A stretch of DNA of 33,526 bases from Gnetum montanum (Eukaryota > Streptophyta > Gnetopsida > Gnetales > Gnetaceae), in assembly GCA_015680685.1 (NCBI GenBank), contig MNCI01038180.1:36376-69901 (forward strand), read 5' to 3'. The position numbers were made by a program, and so were the translations under genes. The notes beneath the pieces were generated by a model, which was not told where the DNA came from, ran no database searches, and worked only from the letters and a program-made list of their open reading frames with translations. Shown piece by piece: positions 20,000 through 30,075 of this stretch. Each line of letters begins with the position of its first letter. Position 1 is the stretch's first letter.

Positions 20000-21151
20000 C
20001 TATAATTGTCCTTGGAACCCACATAATTGCTTGAGGTCTGTGGAAGGCATTAACTCGACAATGGCTTTGACCTTATCAGGGTCAACTCGTATGCCGGTTT
20101 CCGACACCACAAACCCCAGCATGCGTCCGATTTTGACTCCGAATACGCATTTCTTTGGGTTAAGCTGGAGCTTGTACTTGGAGCATCTTTTGAGGACTAA
20201 CTCCAGGTCTTCTGAATGATCCTCTGACTTTAAAGACTTAACAGCTATACTGTCAACATAGTCATTTAGTCTCCCTAAGAGGCAGTCGCTAAAGATATAT
20301 GTCATGGCTCGTTGATACGTTGCTCCAGCATTTTTTAGACCAAAAGGCATCATGGTGTAGCAAAAGGTGCCCCAGGGCGTCATGAACGTTGTGGTTAATT
20401 GATGTTCTGGGTTGATGCGAATCTGGTTATAGCCCGAAAAGCCATCCATGAAGGACAAAAGCGCATGCCCAACTGTCATATTGACTAGTTGGTCGATACT
20501 TGGTAGTGGAAAGTTATCTTTGATCGTGGCCTTGTTCAAATCTCGGAAGTCTATGCAGATGCGTATGCTTCTGGTCTTCTTTGGGACGACTACAATGTTA
20601 GATACCCAATCCGAGTAGTCGACTGCACGGATGAAACCAGCCTGATACAGCTTAGTGATCTCATCACACATGGCTAGCGTGATCTTTGGCTTGATTTTTC
20701 GTACCTTTTGCCTAACTGCTTTAATCTGCGGGTCTAAGATTATGTTATGCTGGATTAACCTAGGATCTAGTCCCGGCATATCTTCGTATGACCATGCAAA
20801 TACTGTGATGTTGTCTTGCAGGACCTGTTTTATAGAATCATGTGTTTTCTAGTCTAGTAAAGAACTAACTTTAAGCATTTTGGCCTCACCCTTATGCGTA
20901 ACTATAGAAACCTCATTGAGGGAGTCTTTGGTTATGTCCCCAACCTCCAGGTCTAGCGTGCGCATCGACTGTTCTGGCCATTCTGGGGACGTTTCCGACG
21001 TGGCTATGGTTACGTCGTTCAAAGGGGGGTTAATTTCTACTAGCGTTGGGTTGAATTGCCCAACTACCCTCCTGTATGGGCTTGTCAAAGTTAGAGGTGC
21101 TGAAAATGTTGCGTCCATTTGTGAATCGCCCTGCAAAATCGCCAAATGCAT
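20000..21151 (-). pseudogene. E1 reverse transcriptase
   Basis: The pol-2 frame can start at ATG 21151 (MHLAILQGDSQMDATF) and runs in one frame, with stops at 20849-20851 and about 20000, into RNase H and integrase. RT blocks seen in order are MPGLDPRLIQHNI, LYQAGFIRAVDYSDWVSNIVVVPKK, RICIDFRDLNKAT, LSFMDGFSGYNQI, MPFGLKNAGATYQRAM and NDYVDSIAVKS. The catalytic YVDD box is YVDS here: the second Asp is Ser (codon 20249-20251), which should abolish polymerase activity. RT is not contiguous with protease as it is in most gypsy elements; about 5 kb separate them. In Ogre-type Tat elements an intron lies between protease and RT, so a splice joining the two is plausible but unproven. Confidence 0.9.
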
Positions 21152-21542
21152 AACTGATTAGGAGAAAGCATGACGTGATATTGTCGAACGTGAAAAGCTA
21201 ACAGAATTTTGAATATTGTAAACAGGCTATAATTAATGCTACTCGATTACGAGACGATAATATGTGGTAGTTTAACGTCATTTTGGACAGTGGCGCATGC
21301 GATATCTGCCGCACTAATACTTTGATTTTTGGGTTCCTTTTAGGAAAGTCCCGCTGAAATCGGATATCAAGTCGGTGATTCTCGCATACAAGTAAGTGGT
21401 TTTCGGTGAGAACGGGTTGCTGGCTTTTGTGAATTTGAATTCTTAGCTGTTGCTGAGCGAGAGGAGAAGGAGCAGAAGATTGGAGCGTGTAGTTTGTAAA
21501 GATTCGAAGAAGTGAAGCTGCGAAAATTCTGAGGCTGTTACA
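21152..21542. promoter_or_regulatory. Divergent spacer between RT frame and antisense gene
   Basis: 391 bp separate the two divergent starts (ATG 21151 on minus, ATG 21543 on plus). It holds one copy of the spacer motif at 21268-21288 (TAGTTTAACGTCATTTTGG then AC) and a TATAATTAA at 21228-21236 on the plus strand. It is a candidate promoter for the antisense gene; this is inference from position only. Confidence 0.35.
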
Positions 21543-24500
21543 ATGGCACCTAAAATCAAAAGGAAGAATGCAAAATTGGCCAAAATCGATGAGGTGCAAG
21601 TAAATCTGGAGCGTGTTTCACCTTTGAAGTGTGTGACCCTACGCCTTTGAACCAGTAGGCCATTCCCTGCATGATTATGTTGTTTTAGTGTCTATTTTTG
21701 GTAGTATTTCTTGCATAAATGCGGATTTCAAATTATGGACCTTGGGTTAAGGCAAGGGTTTGATGGGGTTGCGTCTATCGTCGTTGTCAGGGACAAACCT
21801 TGCGCTGTTGCAAGGGTTTGGGCAATTTCAGTATGGATAACTAGGTGTAGTTTGTAGGTTTTCTGTGTTAGTCATGCAAATGTAAATCTAGACGTTGATT
21901 TATGTATTGGGTTTTCTGTACAGCATTACGTTAAAGCCTATTCTGATTGTCTTGGATATTGTTGGAGATTTGTGTTGGATAAACCCCATCGTCCCCAATG
22001 TCCCTCCCCCACAAACGTGGTTGCATGGGAAGGCCATATGGTTTCGAAGGGGTGCGCTGGAGTTTCTGCAGTTCTTACTGTGCAACTACAGCATCATTGT
22101 ATGGTCTAATTTGTCCGGTGATATTGCCGGTGCCATTCTGGAGCACCTCCTGGTGGGTTCTACACAAGGGATCCTAGCTTTCCTGAAAGACGGCACCATC
22201 GACACTGGTCACCCCGAGGATCGAGAACTTAGTGCCTGAGGTTTGAGGCGTTTAGGCTGGATCTGGGAGATGGCCCAGTTCAGTTGCTATCATGCATATA
22301 ACACTATGTTCGTGGCCCGTCATGTCTCGACCTACTTCCAGAACCCACCAGGCACAGTGTACTACTCAGGCGGGTAAGTAATTTTGTTGGCTATATTGTT
22401 ACATGTCTATTGTCTAAGTTTTATAAAGCATAAGATAAATCTATGTGGTATGGTGTAGGTTTTTTATCCATGAAAATAGGTTAGTTGGGGATGGTGATAC
22501 GTTGTCGTGGACCGAAACGACAATAAAGGTGTTCATCTCAACTAGCAACGTACGTGCCGGTGTGATGGGGTAGATTAGCTTCGACATGCGTGAGTACCCC
22601 ACCCGCTATGCTGACTCTTTTGAGAATTGCCAGAAACTCGGGTGGCTACATGATGACTGGACCCTGGATCCACCCCTTACCATTGAGGACGTGCAAAGGA
22701 ACCTTCTGCCCTTTCCTTTGCCATTTGGATCTGGTAAGACTACTACGTATTCTATTGTTGCGTGGTGTAGTTGTGCATTATGAGCGTTGCGTAACATGGG
22801 TTTTCGTTTGACCTGTGTTTCACGCTGTTCAGTCAGGGAATCCCGGGAGATTACCCTTACAATTTCCGGCCATGAGGCGAATACCGTACTCTTCCGCTAC
22901 GGCGACATCAAGGAGGCACAGCGTTGGCTCGGCCACGCGGCAGCCCCAGTTGCGGTAGTCTCTAAGATACAGGAAGTGAGGCTAATGCATTTATTTTTAG
23001 CCGCAACCCCTGATGTCCCAGCGAGTGAAATGTTGACCCTGGTCAACTCCTTCAACAAGAAGGTTGAGCATTTTTGCACGCACGTGCATAACGTGCGTGT
23101 AAGTTTTGATATTGACGCTAAGCTCTTCGAGGACCTTTTTGGCGTCCCCTCTGATGGCTTTCCTATAGATGAGAAGGCGAAGAGGAGTCTCGACTGCCAG
23201 GAATGGCTGGAGGAGTGGGTAAGAGTCCCGAAGGAGACTAAAGGGTTTCCTTGCGAAAGATTCGAACTGGGCGTCACCAAGACAATTTATCCCCTTTTTC
23301 GGGCCCGGGCCTTCCCTAAAACACTCTTGCAAGGGAAGTTCTTTTCTATAGAACAGACCCGTATTATGCGGGAGGTCCTGGAAGAAGGGACCTAGTTCAA
23401 TTGGGTAAGCTATTTTGCTAAGGGATTGCGCAATGAGATGGTCAAGCTTCGCAAGAAGCTTGAGTCTCGTTTCAATGTGCATTACGCCTTCTACATAGCT
23501 TGCCTTCGGCGTTTTGCTGAGTTTTTGGTCGTTCAAAGGGATGGGGTCTGGGTGCAACAAGACCGAGACCAACTATCCAAACATTGGATTACGCATATCC
23601 TCGGCACTACCCGTGGGTAGGATTCTCCAGAAGGCATCGGGGAGTCACTGTTTATAACGACCAAAGGGTTGGCGGTGCCTCGAGTGCGAGGCATCGACAG
23701 TGTAGGAGGGATAATGCCTACTTACACTGGCGATGCCTCATGAGGGAAACATCTAGTGGAAGAAATTATAGAACCTGCAGCTCGGCATAAAAGGCTCTGT
23801 ATAGCCGAGGCTTTTGCTGAGCCTGGGAGCGGCACGGGTCGAACTGTGGCGGTCAGAGTTCATCGGAGTAAGCCTCCGCCTGGTAAGCGTGAAGGAGATG
23901 TATTGAAAACTGTATTACGCAATGTTTACCTGGTATATTTGGAATGATATATTAAACATATTGTGATATAACCAGTGAAAATTACAGACCAGCTGACCCC
24001 TGAAACAGGGGCAGTGAAAATTACAGAATCATGTGCGTGAAGAGGAAAAGGAGGTGGAAGACGTTGGCGAAGTCGCCACTGTCATCGGAAGAGGTAATAA
24101 ACATGTTATAAATTTTGCAGAATTCTATTAATAATTAAAGTTTCTAACTTGATTACGCTACAGGAGAAGAGGATGTATCCACGTCCATTACTGTGAGCAG
24201 AGCGTGGAGAGACTTTCCTGATAAGTTTGCCTTCATGGAAGGCATTGTCAGTGATATGATCGAGCGCCTCGAGCGCGTCGAACCTGGAGCTGGTATGTTA
24301 TGGCTGTAATGAGTTTGCAATATTATACAGTGGTAATGTGTCACCAATATTGATGATTTTTTTTTGTTAGGAGCTCACCTCCGATGGGATCCCATGGAGC
24401 CCATTGATTTGGACACAGTGGAGCCTCAATCTGATGGGGCAGCCGTGCCACGTCACATTTATGAGGAAATGCGTAAATGTGCGTTACGATCGACACACTC

Positions 24501-25503
24501 CTTATGGGAGAGTAGGGGCGTAAATGAAAATCTATGGAAAAGGCTGCAGAGGTCAGAGCGGAGGATTGAGTCGCTGACCAAAGAGGTCGGAGGCCTGAGA
24601 TCACGGTGCGAATTCCTACAGGCGCGGGAGACAGGCGATGAAGATTGGCGTACCGCTGTTATTGACCACTCCCGTTATTGGACTGCCATCAAAAATAGCA
24701 TGCAAACCAATCGGGCATTGATAGAACAACGGATGCAGATAGAGCTCCTAGCTCAAAAAAGCCAAGATTGGAGGGACTATTGTGCAAGCGTGCAAGAGTG
24801 GGGGCAGAAGGAAAAGGACCACAAACATCTGTATAAGTGAGAAAGCATTGCTTATCGTAAACTTTATCGCGATTCTACCGTTAAGGCTCAATCCCTGGAA
24901 GTTTTCCTGGACGTCATCGGAGCCTCAGAAGCCTTCAAGAAGTTCGAAGAGCAGGTGACTATAAGTGCGTCCCTGGAAAGGGAGATGACTCTTCCTGGGG
25001 GGTAGACTATAGTCCCTACATTCTTCCCGGACCCACCTCACTGGACTAACATAGAGAAAGGGAAGGTGAAGGCTGGAGCTGCCCTGGGAGATGGAGCGTG
25101 GTCTGATCTGACCGAGGATGAGATCATGGAGCGCCTGTGGGCCAGCTTGGACAAGCTTCCCTTTGCTGCGGAAGCAGGGCCATCGCAAGTAATTTTATGC
25201 ATGACTAAGTCTACATTTTCTAATTATGTTGTTAAGTCTTGTTCTTGCTAACATGTTTTCTGTATCTAGGTACCAACAGAGGAAAAAGGAGATGCGCAAG
25301 CTGAGGAGCCAGCACAAGAGGAAGAACGCAATGATGAAGAGCATCCTCCTGTGGAGCCGATACCAAAGCAGGGACCTCATGAAGAGGGGATTCCTCATGA
25401 AGGAATACTTCCCAGGAGAGAAGGTCCACTAGAGGACGATTTATTGGGACTAGAGCCAGACTTAAGAGATACTGGTGACAGTGGCGTCAGAGGAGATGCG
25501 TAA
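21543..25503 (+). pseudogene. Antisense eight-exon gene inside E1 (FCP1-like domain, coiled coil, acidic tail)
   Basis: Proposed exons: 21543-21599, 21892-22373, 22459-22733, 22833-23882, 24027-24093, 24164-24292, 24371-25188 and 25270-25503, with introns of 70-292 nt, all GT-AG. Phases agree at every junction except exon 4 to 5. The sum is about 1,035 codons. Exon 1 is basic (MAPKIKRKNAKLAK). Exons 2-3 encode an FCP1/NIF-like HAD domain. Exon 4 (ITLTISGHEANTVLFRYGD, FCTHVHNVRVSFDIDAKLF) is unrecognised; it faintly resembles plant transposon-associated domains. Exon 7 has a likely coiled coil (ENLWKRLQRSERRIESLTKE). Exon 8 is acidic. In-frame stops are at 22237, 22571, 23393, 23618, 23741, 24838 and 25003, so this copy is dead. 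Being antisense, its introns survive reverse transcription of the element RNA. It ends 655 bp from the convergent protease stop. Confidence 0.7.
21892..22573 (+). pseudogene. FCP1/NIF-like HAD phosphatase domain of the antisense gene (degenerate)
   Basis: Within exons 2-3 the order of blocks follows the FCP1/SCP-type domain: KPILIVLDIVGDL (catalytic loop, normally D-x-D-x-T/V), FRRGALEFLQFLLCNYSIIVWSN (the RPG..FL..... .VVWTS block), then after a TGA at 22237, LGWIWEMAQ, YNTMFVARHVSTYFQNPPGTVYYSGGF (normally NTLLVDDSP.KF..NP), and a final strand KVFISTSNVRAGV. The second catalytic Asp is Val, and the late Asp pair is replaced, so it would be a pseudophosphatase even without stops. The start of exon 2 is uncertain: acceptor at 21891 gives the right phase but has a weak pyrimidine tract; one at 21923 is stronger but out of phase. 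Confidence 0.6.
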
Positions 25504-26158
25504 TTGTGATTTACGCATGGATTTATTGATTGTTGCTAACAATGATTACTAGGATGACTGAAAGACTGACAATAAGATTTTGTGACAATTTTAAGTGTTA
25601 TATATTTTTTATCTTCGTGTATTTTGTGTTTTTATCTGCAAAGCGTAAGCGTAGTTGGTAATGGTTTTGCCTAAGTTAAGGTATGACGGAGTGGAATTAC
25701 TAGTTTTAGGCCATTGCGGGCCATCATGAGCGTTTGCATAATCTGGAAGCTAGTTTTAGGCCATTGCAGGCCACAACTAGTTTAAGGCCATTGCAGGCCC
25801 TCTGCGTAATGTAGAAAGCGTAAGGTGGTAGTGTATATTTTTTGTTGTTTTTGCGTATTTGGGCTAAAGTGATCAAAAGATGTGAATGCATACATAACAA
25901 GAATGTAACAGCGTAAAGAAGAAATGACAAGCGTAAACATTGAAAATTTCTATGGCGTAAATATGCATTAAGCGAAACGAAATGCTAAGCATAAACTATG
26001 ATAATTATTAACAAACATGACAATGTGCGTAAATGTCGTTCAGTTCAACTGCTAATTCGTAATTGTTTCTTAACGGCCTTTACGTCCAGTGCTGCGTAAG
26101 GGTGGAGGGGCTTACGGTCTGACTCCTCCACACTGCCATCCTGAAATGGCAGGTTGGC
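25504..26158. other. Convergent spacer between antisense gene and protease, with three motif copies
   Basis: Spacer motif copies of the GCC type start at 25701, 25751 and 25778 (TAGTTTTAGGCCATTGCGGG and variants). The rest (25800-26100) is A+T-rich with several GCGTAA words and no gene. The same spacer in E2 (7849-8465) holds six motif copies. Confidence 0.75.
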
Positions 26159-26945
26159 CTAGGTTGAACTATCATCATTGGTTTCGGTTTTTGGAGGGAT
26201 TTGGAGATTGGTCTGATTATCCAAGGCTTCTATCTCCGAACCCCGTTCTTCCTCAATGTTGTTGACAGTTCTAGGGGTGGTTTCATCGCCGTGTATCATG
26301 ACCTCCCCTCCTGCATAAGGTAGGTGTATTTCTTGATGTATCGACGATGAAACCACCCTCAGCTGGGCTAACCAACACCTCCTTAGGATCAAGTTGAAGC
26401 CAGGCATCTCCTCGACGACTAAGAATGTGGCATCCGTTGGGAATTGCTTCCCTGCCACAAACTCGATACGCACCGTACCCTTAACTTGAACCCTTGCTCC
26501 ATTGAACGACTTTATGTAGGTTGTCGTCGTGGGAATGATCTGGTCGACCAGACCCAACCTATCCACAATGGGATAAGGAATGACGTTTGCAGTGGCGCCG
26601 TCGTCCACATGTACTCTCTGGATCAGGTACTGACCGACTCGAATAGTGATGAACATGGATTCAGTGGTCACCTGACCTTTCTCAGAGTCATCTTTGATGG
26701 ACTTGTCATGAAAGGTCAGTGAGGTGGGCTTGGGTTGCTCAGCTTTGGAAGGAAACATGATCGCGTGGATCACTTCCTCCTCCGCTGGTAAGCTTTCATC
26801 CACAGGTATGGATGTCAGCATACGGACCATAGCCTCACGGTGTTTTTGGGATGTCATAAGTAGGTCATAGAGGCTTAGCGTTGTATTTTTTTGTTTTAAA
26901 GCCTGTTTAACCTGCATAAACATGTCGAGGAGGTCCTTCTCTCGG
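26159..26945 (-). pseudogene. E1 aspartic protease
   Basis: Open part 26923-26159 (254 codons). It has the retropepsin block RVHVDDGATANVIPYPI, then MPGFNLILRRCWLAQLRVVSSSIHQEIHLP, where E2 and relatives have LGRPW; the conserved G-R-P has become R-R-C. A C-terminal acidic tail (GSEIEALDNQ) follows. The sequence matches the E2 protease nearly block for block, including LTSIPV upstream. A frameshift near 26930-26945 separates it from the Gag frame. No RT follows directly; the next 5 kb hold the antisense gene. Confidence 0.87.
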
Positions 26946-29831
26946 CTAGGTTTTTTTGCCTCCCTTGTCCTCTTCCATCCAGCCCAAGAGACGGATCTCT
27001 CGAGGTAGGACAGTGTCGGTCAAAGGGTTGTTCTCTTTCTTGCCAAGAGAAGGTGGCTGCGTTTCCGTGCCTTTATCCTGTTTCTGAGGTAGAGACGAAG
27101 GCGCAGAGGCTAGGGGCCTAGTCTTAGGGAAGCCAAGCATAGAATGGTCTTTCGTTGCGTTAACAAGTATGTCCTCTTCCTTTCACTTGGAAGGCGATGG
27201 TTGGCTGTTCTGGTTAGAGGTCTGCCCCTGTGTGAGAGGAGTAGCCTGTGGTTTTGGCACCCTGATAATGAAGGGTGCCCTAGGCGTGGGCGCGGACGAA
27301 GCCGTGGCTTGTCTGTTGCTGCATGACTAAGGGTGTATCTGAGAAGGTGCCCGTATAATGAAGGGTGGCCTGGAGACACCACTGGCTGCCGATGAAATGG
27401 TTGCCCCCCTTTTTGAGTTGGCAGGCACACGTAAAACAAAAGGCTGTTTTGGCGGTCCCCTCCTCTCACTGTCCATACTCACCACATTGATTGTATAAGG
27501 AGTGTCGTTTGCATTCAACGGGTCCTTATATACGTGCAATGTTTGGTTTTCTGGGCGCGTCGGGTTACTGCTGTCTAACTTGAGTAAACCATCATCCAGC
27601 ATACGTTGAATGTCGTCTTTCAACACCCAACAGTAATCCGTATCGTGACCACACAGCTGATGGTAGTCACAGAAACGGTCTAGCCTGAAAGATCCCGGAA
27701 CTGGTGGTTCGTTAGGTAAGGCTAAAGAAGGGTTCTTTAGTAGTTCACAATGACGTCTGTGACGCTTTAGAGCTTCCTCGGAAACCTTCTTAGGTTGAAT
27801 GTGCCCTGCCCTTAACAGTTGTTTCAACAGTTCTGAATGCTTTACAGGTAGGGCTATGTACTTTGAGCGATATTTACACTCAAAGTTTGGTTTTGGCTGG
27901 GGGGCCCTTTCAGGAGCTGCCGTGTCTTGGCTAGTTCCTACACCAGCTGTAGCGTCAGGAGGCACTGTAGGTGCCTTCTTGTTCTTGTTCTTTGCGCCCT
28001 CAGTCAGCAAAGCTACTGTCATTGTTGTTTCCTTACCTTTGTCTTTGCCCTTGTTGTGAGCGTTCCTGTAGGCGACATACACCGGGTCTTTGCTGGCCTC
28101 CGCAGCATCTTGGATGCTTCTAACTTGAGCGAAGGCCTGATGTAAAGAGTTAGGGGAAAGATAGTACAGCTTTGACTTAATAAAGTCATTGACTGCTCCT
28201 TTGCATAGAGCCAATAGATGTAAATTCGCGATTGGCTCACGGATTTCATTCAAGGTAGCATTCCAACGCTGTATGAACCTTTGGACTGGTTCGAGCGGGT
28301 CTTGTTTCACCCCCATGAGCTGATCCAACGTGAATTCTGGCTTTAAGTTGTATTTAAAGCGGGTCACGAATTGTGTCAGCAGCTCTTCCAAAGTTGAGAT
28401 GGAAGAGCGTGGGAGGGCTCGGTACCAATCCAAAGCTTTCCCTGTCAAAGACATAGCAAAGACTCGAATAATTGTGTGTGGCCACTATTGTAACAACAAG
28501 GATTCAGATCTAAAGGTGACCAAGTGAGCATTGGGATCCCCCTCCCCATTATACTTGGTAAAATGAGGCAAGGACATCCCTGTTGGCAACGACAACATAG
28601 GAACCGCTGAGCTGATAGGATCATCTTGGTAAAAATCCATGATCTGTACCGTGTCTGACCCAGCAGCCTTAAGATGCCTAACTTCCTCGGTGAGGGTTTG
28701 AATCAGTAAAAAGGCTTGATCCAGACCCGTTGCTGGAGGTTCCTGTGTAGGAGCAGGGGGCTGACCTGGAAAAGCCGTGCTAGGCAGTGGAAACAGTGGA
28801 ATGGTTTGGCCGGTAGATGGTGGGGCGGGCATCCCTGTAGCCAGGGGGGCCTGTGAAGACCACCACCCACCGATTTGGGAAGAGAGGTTAGTCGCCATCT
28901 GCTGCGTGGGATAAGGATGAGGATATTACGGAACCATCAGCAGAATATGTGTTGCGGGTGCCACCAAGGGTTGCACACCGTATACCGCAGACTGGTTGTG
29001 TTGTGCCGCAGGGTAGGTCCACTGACTCGTGACAGACTGTTGGATAGGTATCTGTGGCTGCACGATGGCGGTGATCTGTCGGGTTGGAGGGGGCAGTAGC
29101 GACGAAGTTTGGATCAGGCGAGTTGTGGACATGGTTTGGGGTTGGATCTGCAGGATGAAATGGGGAACGGTGGTTGCTGGAACCACCGCTAGAATGCTGA
29201 GTACACGTGATGATGCGACTGCCCCCATGTTATTGTGGGGCATTTGCATTTGCAGCCCAGATGGCTGCGCAGTGGCTTGTGGAATGACAGGGAAATGCGT
29301 CTGCATGGTCATGGCTGGGTCAAGAGGAGCGGCCTCTCCGTTGAAAGGAAACAAGGGATTTACGTACGTGTGGGGGCTCAGAGTATGGAACGAATGTTCT
29401 GACTAGGCTGCCAATTCATCCTCTTCCTCCTCCCCATTCTGGGGCTCCAGCGTAGCCCGTGAAGCTTGGCCCTTGGCCATGATCAACTATGTTAGAATTT
29501 CATGTTGATGTTCGGTCAAAGGGATAATGTCATAGGCTGTTGGAGTATAATCGTGACCTCCTCGATGAATCATCTCAAAGTTTCTTTTTGCTTCGATCTC
29601 GGCTTGGCTAAGGGCAAGCTTTTCCTGGATCTTAACGTAGATGAAATTGTATTCTTCAAGGGTCACGACCGTGAAAACAGGGTCTTTGCCCTGCAGTCTC
29701 AATGACCTACGCGATGGTCCCTGCAGTCCCGCTGCATCAAAAGTTGGTCTGGTGACAGCGATAGGGTTCACAGATGTGGCACCTACATCAGCGGCGACCA
29801 TGGTGGTTGTGGTTGTATATACGGAATCCAT
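26946..29831 (-). pseudogene. E1 gag (several stops, one frame)
   Basis: All pieces lie in one frame from ATG 29831 (MDSVYTTTTTMV, then RRSLRLQGKDP). Stops are at 29487, 29403, 28926, 28485, 27327 and 27183. A Q/P-rich N-terminal part is followed by the gag core (GKALDWYRALP, FVTRFKYNLKPE, at about 28450-28330, then VQRFIQRWN), a lysine-rich stretch (NKGKDKGKE), and the zinc knuckle CDYHQLCGHDTDYC at about 27650, and then a linker with PFVLRVP, PFIIRAP and PFIIRVP heptads. The length of about 960 codons is large for Gag and is due to the low-complexity N-terminal part and linker. The leader to the primer-binding site is about 240 nt. Confidence 0.87.
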
Positions 29832-30051
29832 TGATCAAGTGGATTAGCTGTGACAAATGACCGGATCTAATAAGCAGCTGACAAAAATATCGCAAATAGG
29901 CTTTCTACCCTGTAGGATTCCAGAGGAATTGTTCCTGTGACCGATCTACACCACGCGATTTGCCGTAAACTTTCCTAGAGGTATTATGTTTATGGTTTTG
30001 GGTATAAATCGCTAACAAGGCTACCCAAAAAAAATACGGATCAGAGCCTAG

Positions 30052-30069
30052 GCCCTCCTTCTAGTGCCA
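30052..30069 (-). promoter_or_regulatory. Primer-binding site of E1
   Basis: The minus strand reads TGGCACTAGAAGGAGGGC, six bases inside the LTR. It aligns with the E2 site TGGCGCTAGATGGAGGAC. The CG-to-CA change in E1 looks like CpG decay. Confidence 0.65.
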
Positions 30070-30075
30070 GAAAAC

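Noticed and set aside
22997-23572. 191-codon minus-strand frame inside the antisense-gene region
   Set aside because: No motif; it lies opposite exon 4, whose plus-strand frame joins in phase with neighbouring exons.
27110-27469. 119-codon minus-strand frame beginning MRGGDRQN
   Set aside because: It is out of frame with gag, which reads through the same bases with the PFVLRVP/PFIIRAP motifs.
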